NCBI RefSeq assembly: GCF_900091315.1
Contig: NZ_FLSP01000012.1
Coordinates: 57,471 to 121,470 of the forward strand
Direction of reading: 5' to 3'
Source of the DNA: Streptomyces sp. DI166
GTDB lineage: Bacteria > Actinomycetota > Actinomycetes > Streptomycetales > Streptomycetaceae
Length of the DNA: 64,000 bases
Part shown: in pieces, positions 18,644 through 25,927 of the stretch
Numbering within the stretch: the first letter of the stretch is position 1
Layout of the letters: every line of letters starts with the position of its first letter
The notes under the pieces: model-generated
What the model saw: the letters and a program-made list of their open reading frames with translations, nothing else
Told to the model about the DNA's origin: nothing
The model's database searches: none
Translations under genes and position numbers: made by a program

Positions 18644-18657
18644 TGGGAGCGCTCCCA
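18644..18657. promoter_or_regulatory. CebR operator (cellulose/cello-oligosaccharide repressor box)
   Basis: TGGGAGCGCTCCCA, the exact 14-base CebR palindrome known from Streptomyces cellulase and cellobiose-uptake genes. It lies about 100 bases upstream of the GTG of the deleted GH5 gene, so the control region has outlived the enzyme. Confidence 0.85.
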
Positions 18658-18685
18658 CACATCTAGCCGGGGCGGCAGGGACACG

Positions 18686-19959
18686 TCAAGATGTCGGACG
18701 GTGTTCGACTGTCTTCGACAGTTCCAGGGGGGCGTGCAGGCCCTTCGCCAGGGTGAGGGTGACGCTCAGGGACGCCGCCGCCACCAGCGTCATCGCCGTT
18801 GCGGGGGAGGTCAGTTGGGCCACCACGCCGGCCAGGGTCGCGCTCAGGCCCTGGAACGTCAGCATCCCCGCCGAGTGCAGGCCCAGGGCGTGGCCGCTCA
18901 GGTCGTCCGGGGTGAGCCGTAGCAGGCGCTCCTGCTGGATCAGGCTCGCGCCGAAGCCGACCGAGGCCAGGGTCGCGGCGAGCGCGGCGAGCGGTACGGA
19001 GGGGTGCAGCGCGAAGAGGGTGTACGGCGTGGCCAGCAGGATCAGCAGCGGTACGCCGAGCCGGGGGCGCCGGTGGGGTGGGACCAGGCGGCCCACGGTC
19101 ACATCGCCGATCAGCATGCCGAGGGCGGCGCAGGCGAAGAGGGCGCCCGCGTGGTCGGGGGCGTAGGAGACGTAGAGCGATTCGCAGCCGACCACCAGGC
19201 CGTTGGGGACCCAGAGGGCGAGGTAGACCGTGCGGCGGGGGCGGGAGGACCACAGGAGGGCGTTGGTGCGCCAGGTCTCGGTGATCGACGGGTGGCCGGT
19301 GGCGCGTGGGGGGCGGGGGTGAGGCCGAGGCGGACTCCGGTGGCGGCGAGGGCGTACAGGAACGCGGCGAGGAGGAGGCAGGTCCGGGGGGTGAGGAGGG
19401 CGAGGAGGGCGCCGCCGAGGGCGTAGCCCGTGATCTGGGTGATGCCGCTCATCATGTTGAAGACCGAGCGGCCGAGCAGGTAGCCGTCCTTGGCGAGGAT
19501 CTCGTTCAGCAGGCCCCAGCGGACTCCTCCGGCGAGGGAGGCGATCAGGCCCTGGGCGAGGAGTACGACGAAGACCGACCAGATCGGCAGGCCGGGGGCG
19601 GCGAGGACGGCGGTGGCCGTGGCGAAGGCCAGGGAGACGTAGGTCAGGGTCGCTCTCGGGGGGAGGCGGTCGGCGCCGGAGAGGAACAGGGTCGCGCCGA
19701 GCATCTGGGCCAGGGAGGGGCCGAACATGCTGATCGCGGAGAGGAGGGGGGAGTTGGTGGCCCGGTACACGTGGGTGGCCAGGGCGAGGCCGGCGATGGT
19801 CTGGGCGGCGGTGTGGGAGGCGGAGGTGAGGAAGAGGGGGGTGAATTCGGGGGTGTGGAAGAGGGATTGGTAGGTGGGGTGGTTGGTGGGGTGGTTGGGG
19901 GGTGGGTTGGTGGGGTGGTTGGGGGGCTGGTTGCTGGGGTGGTTGCTGGTCGTGGGCAT
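18686..19959 (-). pseudogene. MFS transporter, frameshifted
   Basis: From ATG 19959 the frame gives about 215 residues of an MFS transporter: ASHTAAQTIAGLALATHVYR, LSAISMFGPSLAQMLGA, GGVRWGLLNEILAKDGY and further helices. It then drifts into Arg/Pro-rich sequence. The -1 frame resumes in the same gene (HPSITETWRTNALLW, LALWVPNGLVVGCESLYVSY) and runs to the stop at 18686 with the remaining helices. The shift is near the CCCCCC run around 19306-19311. The N-terminus has an odd NHPT/PPPNHPT repeat encoded by G-rich DNA. It is divergent from an ArsR-like regulator that is also frameshifted. Confidence 0.75.
19873..19945 (+). repeat. G-rich GGTTGGTGGGG direct repeats, potential G-quadruplex
   Basis: At least five runs of four to six G separated by GGTT or TGGTT units, on the plus strand over the 5' end of the MFS gene and next to the divergent promoter. 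It encodes the NHPT repeats of the transporter. Quadruplex formation is a prediction from run spacing only. Confidence 0.55.
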
Positions 19960-19999
19960 GTTCGGGAGTTTCGGGGGGTGGTCGCGGGGGTCGTTAATG

Positions 20000-20017
20000 T
20001 TTCGCGTGGGGGCGAAA
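20000..20017. promoter_or_regulatory. Inverted repeat between MFS and ArsR-like genes
   Basis: TTTCGC-GTGGGG-GCGAAA with perfect 6-base arms in the 70-base divergent gap (19960-20030). It is placed where an autoregulatory operator controlling both genes would be. Confidence 0.45.
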
Positions 20018-20030
20018 GGTGGGGGTGGGT

Positions 20031-21090
20031 GTGGGGTGGTGGCAGGTCAACGCGGATACGTTGGCGCGGAGTCGGTTCGTGTTGTCGCCGCTCGCGGAGA
20101 CCTTCGCCTGTTTGAAGCTGCTGCATGCGGGGGTTGGGGCGCATCCGGGGGAACGGGACTGGTTGCGGGTGCATTTGCCGCGGTACCGAGGGCTGTTGGC
20201 TGCCGATCCGGTGACCGCCGCGTTGGTGCGGGCCGGGTTGGGGCGGGAGTGGATCGCGGACTTTCTGACGCCTGCGCCGCGTGACGGGGAGTCCTTCGAG
20301 GACGGGGTGGCCCGGGTGCGGGCGGCTACGGCGGAGGAGGCCCTCGCGCATCTGTCGGTCTCGGTGGCGGGGCCGGTTCCCGCGGTACTGGAGCGGGACG
20401 ATCTGCCCTCGCGGGCCGCGGAGTTGCTCCAGTGGGTGTGGGAATCGGCCGTACGGCCGGACTGGGAGCGGCGTCGGCGGGTGCTGGAGGCCGATGTGGT
20501 CGCGCGGACCGTGCAGGTTTCCCGGAGTGGGTGGGCGGCGGTGCTGGATTCTCTGCGGCCGGGGACTCGGTGGCTCGGGGAGAGTCGGTTCCAGGTCAAT
20601 CGGCATGAGTATCCGCCTCGGGAGATCTCCGGGGCGGAGTTGGTGTTCGTGCCGGTGACTCCTGCGGTGGGGTGGGTGTCGTGGGAGGAGCGGGACCGGT
20701 ATGCGGTGGTGTATCCGTGTGCGGGGGTGCTGGCTTCCTTTGAGGGGGGTGGGCGGGTGCCCTCTGGGGTGGGGGCTTCGGGGGGCTTCAGGGGCTTCGG
20801 GGGCTTTGGGGGCGTTGTTGGGGCGGGCGCGGGCGGGGGTGTTGGTGCTGCTTGCTCGGCCTATGAGTACGACGCAGTTGTGTGCGGTTACTGGGCAGGG
20901 GTTGGGGTCTGTGGGGCGGCATGTGCGGGTGTTGCTGGATGCGGGGTTGGTGGAGCGGTGTCGGGTGGGGAGGTCGGTGCTCTATGTACGGACGGGGGTG
21001 GGGGATTTGTTGGTGGCGGGGGCCGGGGGTGGGGGCGGTGCCGGTGCTGGGAGTGGGGCTGGGCCCGGGGTGGGGGTGGACGCCGGGTAG
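20031..21090 (+). pseudogene. ArsR-type winged-helix regulator, frameshifted
   Basis: The N-terminal part (from GTG 20031, or in-frame GTGs at 20019 and 20025) reads as a Streptomyces family with a long sensor-like region: ARSRFVLSPLAETFACLKLL, EWIADFLTPAPRDGESFEDG, WERRRRVLEADVVARTVQ, ELVFVPVTPAVGWVSWEE. After YPCAGVLASFEG the frame turns to Gly-rich nonsense. The next frame carries the missing C-terminal winged helix (LGALLGRARAGVLVLLARPM, STTQLCAVTGQGLGSVGRH, VLLDAGLVERCRVGRSVLYV) to a stop at 21090. The shift is between about 20740 and 20790 in a run of G-tracts. Without it the DNA-binding domain is lost. It is probably the local repressor of the MFS gene. Confidence 0.75.
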
Positions 21091-21465
21091 GACGCGCGGC
21101 CCGGCGCTGGCCGGGTGCCGCCGCGCCCACCCGTGCCGCCCCAGCGGCACGACTGCCCGCGGCTACGTGGGATTGGCGGGACGGATGGCCGCGGCTGCGT
21201 GAGCTAAGCGCTGCTGCTGCCCGCGGCTACGTGGGATTGGCGGGGCGGATGGCCGCGGTTGGGTGGGGGCTGGCCCGGTAGGACGCGTAGCCCGGCGCTG
21301 GCCGGGTGCCGCCGCGCCCACCCGTGCCGCCCCGGCGGCACGACTGCCCGCGGCTACGTGGGATCGGCGGGCGGCTGGCAGCGGCTGCGTGAGCTAAGCG
21401 CTGCTGCTGCCCGCGGCTACGTGGGATTGGCGGGGCGGATGGCCGTGGCTATGCGGGGCCGAGGG
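21086..21465. repeat. Two tandem ~190-base copies of a GC-rich intergenic repeat
   Basis: Copy 1 is about 21086-21276 and copy 2 about 21277-21465, near identical. Each holds a hairpin GTGCCGC-CCCA-GCGGCAC (first copy 21133-21150) and two 40-base modules starting TGCCCGCGGCTACGTGG (21154, 21218, 21345, 21408). A relative lies at 37.6 kb. The 3' end of the frameshifted regulator overlaps its start. The rest of this gene-free stretch to 21513 holds only the start region of glutathione peroxidase. Confidence 0.85.
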
Positions 21466-21513
21466 TGCGGCTGGGCGCGGATGCTTGGGTTGGGGGCGCG
21501 TTAGCATCGCGGG

Positions 21514-22023
21514 ATGGTTATGGATGGTAGTGGGCAGTCGGTTTGGGACGTGGAGATCGGGGCGCTCTCCGGTGGGGACGCTCGGCTCGGGGAGTTGGCC
21601 GGGCGGGTTGTTCTTGTGGTGAACGTGGCTTCCAGGTGCGGGCTCACGCCTCAGTACTCGGGGCTGGAGAAGCTGCACGAGCAGTACTCCGCGCAGGGGT
21701 TCACCGTGCTCGGTGTGCCCTGCAACCAGTTCCTGGGGCAGGAGCCCGGGAGCGCCGAGGAGATAGCCGAGTTCTGCTCGGCCACGTATGGCGTGACCTT
21801 CCCCATGACCGAGAAGGTCGAGGTCAATGGGGAGGGGCGGCATCCTCTCTATCAGCGGCTGGTGGGCACGGCCGACGGGGAGGGCTACAGCGGGGACATT
21901 CGGTGGAACTTCGAGAAGTTCCTGGTCGGGCGCGATGGCCGCGTCGTCGGGCGGTTCTCGCCGCAGACCGAGCCCGAGGCGCCTGAGCTCGTCGCCGCCG
22001 TCGAGGCGCAGCTCGCCGGTTGA
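21514..22023 (+). CDS. Glutathione peroxidase family thiol peroxidase
   Basis: 169 residues. The GPx fold motifs are present: VNVASRCGLTPQY with the peroxidatic Cys (C42), the PCNQFLGQEP segment with the conserved Gln, and WNFEKFLVGRDG with the active-site Trp and Asn. As in most bacterial members the redox residue is Cys, not selenocysteine, so it probably reduces hydroperoxides with thioredoxin. ATG 21514 or 21520 can start; neither has a strong ribosome binding site. It is a single gene followed after 73 bases by a MerR regulator. Confidence 0.93.
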   Translation: MVMDGSGQSVWDVEIGALSGGDARLGELAGRVVLVVNVASRCGLTPQYSGLEKLHEQYSAQGFTVLGVPCNQFLGQEPGSAEEIAEFCSATYGVTFPMTEKVEVNGEGRHPLYQRLVGTADGEGYSGDIRWNFEKFLVGRDGRVVGRFSPQTEPEAPELVAAVEAQLAG

Positions 22024-22096
22024 CCTTGCCCTTGGGGCAGAGCCGAACCTCCGTCTCGCCGGGCGGACCGACCACCCGGTGACGGAGGATGAGGCC

Positions 22097-22951
22097 GTGG
22101 ACGAGGACGAACTGCTCACCATCGGCGTATTCGCCGCACGGGCCAGGCTGTCGGCCAAGGCGCTGCGGCTCTACGACCGGCTGGGGGTGCTCTCCCCGGC
22201 CCACGTCGACGAGGTCAGCGGCTACCGCTACTACCGTCCCGCCCAGATCGAGCGGGCCCGGCTCGTGGCGCTGCTGCGGCAGCTGGACATGCCGTTGGCC
22301 CGGATCGCCGAGGTCGTCGAGGCCCCGGACGCGGTCGCGGCGGCCGGTCTGCTCGATGCGTACTGGGCGGACGTGGAGTCGCGGTTCGCCGGGCAGCGGA
22401 CACTCGCCGAGTACCTCCGTGGACGTCTGTCCGGGAGGAGTTCCGAGATGTACGGGAAGTTCGTGGTCGAGACGGTGGAACTGCCCGAGCAGGTGGTGAT
22501 CACCGAGACTCGGCATGTGCTGGCCGGTGAGCTGCCGGCCTGGATCGGCTCTGCACTGGGGCGGCTGGAGTACGGGGCACGGGAGTGCGGCGGCATCGTC
22601 GGCGCGCCCTTCGTCGTCTATCACTCCGACGTGTCCATGGAGAGCGACGGGCCCGCCGAGGCCTGTGTGCCGGTGGCCGACGAGGCTGCCGCGCGGGCGT
22701 GGGTGGAGAAGCAAGGGCGTGCCCACGCGGTGAAGGTGCGCGTGGAGCCCGCCCAGCGGGTCGCCTACACCCGGATCACCAAGGCACAGGTCGCCCATCC
22801 GCAGATCCTCGCCGCCTTCGAGGCGGTGGAGGAGTGGCTCCCCGGGCAGGGGCTGCGGATGGCCGGGCCCTGCCGGGAGATCTACTTCGCCGACTGGGAC
22901 GCGGCCGGACCGGAGGACGAGGTCTGCGACGTCGCCTTCCCGGTGGGGTGA
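22097..22951 (+). CDS. MerR-family regulator with GyrI-like effector domain
   Basis: 284 residues from GTG 22097, chosen for GGAGG eight bases upstream. The N-terminal MerR winged helix is clear: LTIGVFAARARLSAKALRLY, DRLGVLSPAHVDEVSGYRYY, QLDMPLARIAEVVEAPD. A dimerisation helix and a C-terminal GyrI-like ligand-binding domain follow (TRHVLAGELPAWIGSALG ... PCREIYFADWD), as in BmrR-type drug-sensing regulators. Target genes are not evident nearby. The last three codons overlap the first unit of a tandem repeat. Confidence 0.92.
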   Translation: MDEDELLTIGVFAARARLSAKALRLYDRLGVLSPAHVDEVSGYRYYRPAQIERARLVALLRQLDMPLARIAEVVEAPDAVAAAGLLDAYWADVESRFAGQRTLAEYLRGRLSGRSSEMYGKFVVETVELPEQVVITETRHVLAGELPAWIGSALGRLEYGARECGGIVGAPFVVYHSDVSMESDGPAEACVPVADEAAARAWVEKQGRAHAVKVRVEPAQRVAYTRITKAQVAHPQILAAFEAVEEWLPGQGLRMAGPCREIYFADWDAAGPEDEVCDVAFPVG

Positions 22952-23099
22952 GCGGCCCCGGTGGGGAGCTCTGGTGGGGTGAGCGGCCCCGGTGGGGAGT
23001 CCCGGTGGGGTGAGCAGCCCCCGGTGGGGAGCCCTGGTGGGGTGAGCAGCCCCCGGTGGGGAGCCCTGGTGGGGTGAGCGGCCTCCCGGTGGTGGCGTG
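22942..23099. repeat. Five tandem 31-32-base repeats
   Basis: Units starting GGTGGGGTGAGC at 22942, 22973, 23004, 23036 and 23068, each continuing with GGCCCCGGTGGGGAG or close variants. The first unit overlaps the MerR stop codon. There are no spacers, so it is a minisatellite, not CRISPR. From 23100 to the DUF397 gene at 23366 I see no further gene. Confidence 0.85.
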
Positions 23100-23365
23100 A
23101 GGGGCGGGGGCCAGTGGTCGGGGGGCTGGTCCCCGTACCCCCGCCGTTCGGATCGGTCCGCCCCCGCGTGGCCCCGATCTCCCACTCACCGCGGCACCCA
23201 CCGGGCACGGCGCCCTCAGCACCGACTCAGCACCGGCCCAGCGCCCCACCCCCACCCACAAGCCGAGCCCCCTCGGCAAGGACGGCGGGCTGGTCGAGAG
23301 GGCTCTTGTGTGTGCTTGTGGAGTTGTCGATTGTCATGGGGAGCGGCTCGGAGGAGCGGCCCCCT

Positions 23366-23557
23366 CTACGACTTGACCGAGGCCACGAACGTGTTCCACG
23401 CGCTCGCGGGGAACGCCAGGACGGGGCCGTCGGTGACCTTGGAGTCCCGGACGGCCATTGCCGACACGACAGGGGACTTGATCTCGACGCATGCGCCATT
23501 GCCCTGCGAGTACGAGGACTTGACCCACGTGTCCGTGACACCCTGCTTGATTGCCAT
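23366..23557 (-). CDS. DUF397 protein, partner of the upstream XRE regulator
   Basis: 63 residues from ATG 23557 with GGAGCG upstream. Typical DUF397: WVKSSYSQGNGACVEI, then AVRDSKVTDGPVLAFPASAWNTFV. In Streptomyces these small proteins are encoded beside WhiJ-type XRE regulators and are thought to act with them as a toxin-antitoxin-like or developmental switch pair. The XRE gene lies 217 bases upstream on the same strand, an unusually long gap for this pair. Longer in-frame starts exist but lack domain support. Confidence 0.88.
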   Translation of the reverse strand: MAIKQGVTDTWVKSSYSQGNGACVEIKSPVVSAMAVRDSKVTDGPVLAFPASAWNTFVASVKS

Positions 23558-23774
23558 TTTCGCTCCGGTAGCCAGTTGCTGAGTTGCTGTCGCGCGCCGT
23601 GCGGGACACGCTGTCCGCACACCACGTTTGCGCCAATCGGTGTTCCTCGATGGCGTGATCGACGCTACTCGCCAACTTTGCTGCGCGGAGCGACTATTCA
23701 CTCGACTGGATGGCATATTCCAGTGGGGACTTCCGCAAGAGCGGGACGCTGGTGTATCTTTCCGCGCCGTCACA

Positions 23775-24632
23775 TTAGCGGGCGTAATCCTTGGCCACTT
23801 TGGTGATGAATTCGCGGCTCTGGTCGGCGTTGAGCGCCTGAGCCCTCAAGTGCTCGTACATCACGCTGTACTTCTGTACGTCCTGCGCCTTCTCCAGGTA
23901 CAGGTCGCTGGTCACGCCCTCGATGTAGACCACGCTGGAGTCGGCCGCGTCCGGGAACTCCAGGATCGCGTACTGGCCACTCACGCCCGGGTGCGCGCCC
24001 ATCGCGAACGGGATGAGCTGCACGGTGACGTGCGGCAGCCGGGACATCTCGATGAGGTGCTCCAACTGCTCGATCATCACATGCCGGCTGCCGACCTCGC
24101 GGCGCAGCGCCGCCTCGTCCAGGACGGCCCACAGGCGCAGCGGGTTCTCCGGGGCAGAGATACGTTCCTGTCGGCGCAGCCGCACCTGTACGCGCTTGTC
24201 GATGTCGCCCGGGGTGACCTCCGGGAGCGCGCCCGTGATCAGGGCCTCGGCGTAGCTCTTGGTCTGGAGCAGACCGGGGACGACCTGGGGGTCGTACACG
24301 CGCAGGCTCGCCGCGTCCGTCTCCAGGCCGATGTAGACGGAGTACGGGATGTCGCCGAAGGAGTGCCACCAGCCCTGCTGGCGGGAGTCCTTCGCCATCT
24401 GCATCAGCGAGTCGACGATCCGGACGTCCTCGACCTCGTACACCCCGCACAGGTCGCGGACGTCGCGCTGGCTGATGCTGCGGCGGCCGTTCTCCAGACG
24501 GCTGATCTTCGACTGGGAGACCAGGAGCCGCTCGGCCACTTCCTCGGCGGTCATGCCCTTGAGTTCGCGGAGCCGGCGCAACTCCTGACCCAGCCGGCGG
24601 CGCCTGACAGTGGGATTGACATTGGACGCCAC
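23775..24632 (-). CDS. WhiJ-type XRE regulator (HTH plus DUF5753)
   Basis: 285 residues. The N-terminal XRE helix-turn-helix covers about residues 12-68 (LGQELRRLRELKGMTAEEVA, LLVSQSKISRLENGRR). The rest is the DUF5753/Scr1 domain with VYDPQVVPGLLQTKSYAEAL, RLRRQERIS and PHVTVQLIPFAMGAHPGVSG. Family members are developmental regulators of Streptomyces, each working with a DUF397 partner, here downstream. I recall that the S. coelicolor locus beside the glutathione peroxidase and carboxypeptidase genes has the same arrangement. Confidence 0.92.
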   Translation of the reverse strand: MASNVNPTVRRRRLGQELRRLRELKGMTAEEVAERLLVSQSKISRLENGRRSISQRDVRDLCGVYEVEDVRIVDSLMQMAKDSRQQGWWHSFGDIPYSVYIGLETDAASLRVYDPQVVPGLLQTKSYAEALITGALPEVTPGDIDKRVQVRLRRQERISAPENPLRLWAVLDEAALRREVGSRHVMIEQLEHLIEMSRLPHVTVQLIPFAMGAHPGVSGQYAILEFPDAADSSVVYIEGVTSDLYLEKAQDVQKYSVMYEHLRAQALNADQSREFITKVAKDYAR

Positions 24633-24933
24633 GGGACGTGCACCTCCGGCTGCATGAACTGCTGCTTGCGACTTTGCGTATCTGCTGTTGAGCAGACTGC
24701 CACCAAGGTGCTTTCTACCGCTGGAAAACGATGGATATGCGCTGCATACACGCCAGTTCGGGCCGTGGCGTGAGGTTTCCCGAACATGCGGCCGCGCGGG
24801 GCGGCGGGACCGTGTCGTCGTCCGGACACTACGGTCCCGTCACCCCGCGCGGACCAGCGGCTCCCGTACCGGGTCTGGGGGACGGTGCACGCTCGGTGCG
24901 GCCGTCGACGGCGCTACGTCGTGGAACTGCGGC
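24633..24933. other. Intergenic region upstream of the XRE gene
   Basis: 301 bases between the GPP34 stop and the XRE start, both on the minus strand. It is AT-richer than its surroundings. A small inverted repeat CTGCT-GTTG-AGCAG (24682-24695) lies 50-63 bases upstream of the XRE start and could be part of its control region. No gene is supported. Confidence 0.35.
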
Positions 24934-25689
24934 TCAGTGCGCCACGACGCGCGCCATCGGGCCTCGGCGGGGCTGCATCGGAACACCGCGAGCGGGTTCC
25001 GCTGCCGCCCTGCCACCGGGGGCCGGCTGGCGGCCTGCCGGTGCGGGGCTGCGGCGCGGCTGGGCCGCGACGCCGTTCTGGACGTCCATCACCGCGTGCG
25101 CGACGAGACCGCCCATGGGGTCGTGCCTGATCAGGTCCCGTAGCCGGGAGCGGGACGAGCGTCCCTCGTTCCCGGGGTACAGGTGCTTGCCGAGACCGAC
25201 CGCGTGGGCCAGTGCGGCGAGCGCCGCGGTCCGTGGGTCCGGCGGTACGCCGGTACGGATCGCGGAGTCCAGCCGGGCCCTGATCTCCCGGCTGATGGCG
25301 GTGTCCGTTGCCTGGTAGCGCGTCGTCGGTAGCACCCCGCACATCTGTCCCGGCACGGCGGCGACCATGCCGCACCGCTCCAGATGCGAGAGGTAGGTCT
25401 GACGCAGGCCCAGGCGCGGCCCGCCGATCCAATGGACGGCACGCACGGGAGCGCCACGCCTGCGCAGCAGCTCCAACGCACAGTCCAAAGTCGGATCTCC
25501 AGTCGGCCGTGGCACGACCACGGCGATACGATCCCCGTCTGGGGCTATCCGTCCGGCCAGCGCCAGCTCCACTAGCTGCGCTCCGGCCAGACCGAGGTCG
25601 AGCGACTGCGGCTGTGCAGTGGTACCCGTGGCCGGGTCCAGTGCCAGCAGCAGAAGCTCCTCCGGAAGTGTTCTGCGGCTCCTGCCCAT
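24934..25689 (-). CDS. GPP34 (GOLPH3-like) family protein
   Basis: 251 residues from ATG 25689, GGGGAGG upstream. The N-terminal half matches the GOLPH3/VPS74 domain: TLPEELLLLALDPATG, GLAGAQLVELALAGRI, LELLRRRG, and the AALAALAHAVGLGKHL helix near residue 175. The last 50 residues are Pro/Arg/Ala-rich and look disordered. Eukaryotic relatives bind phosphoinositides at the Golgi. In actinobacteria the family is expanded and its function is unknown; membrane association is likely. It is divergent from the carboxypeptidase gene. Confidence 0.88.
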   Translation of the reverse strand: MGRSRRTLPEELLLLALDPATGTTAQPQSLDLGLAGAQLVELALAGRIAPDGDRIAVVVPRPTGDPTLDCALELLRRRGAPVRAVHWIGGPRLGLRQTYLSHLERCGMVAAVPGQMCGVLPTTRYQATDTAISREIRARLDSAIRTGVPPDPRTAALAALAHAVGLGKHLYPGNEGRSSRSRLRDLIRHDPMGGLVAHAVMDVQNGVAAQPRRSPAPAGRQPAPGGRAAAEPARGVPMQPRRGPMARVVAH

Positions 25690-25927
25690 CCATGCCTCCC
25701 CGCGTGGATGAATGACAGGGTGACCCCTCTCACATTGGTCTGTCGAGGGTGCGTGACCTGTTTGTAGTGGAACCAGTAGGTATGTCGTTCTCGTCTACGG
25801 GTTCGGTTTAGCCCGCACACAGGACACTGGTACATGGTTCGGACAGCGCCGCGAAGCGGTGTTCCGGGCGGCTGCGGCTCATACAACCACGGCTACATCA
25901 CGGCGGTTCACGGTTTAGGAGGCATCG

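Noticed and set aside
22942..23099. CRISPR-like regular repeats
   Set aside because: Units abut each other with no spacers and no cas genes are in the window; it is a simple tandem repeat.
25572..25886. Minus-strand frame with a CPVCG motif upstream of GPP34
   Set aside because: It overlaps the GPP34 N-terminus out of frame, composition is noisy and no start site is supported.
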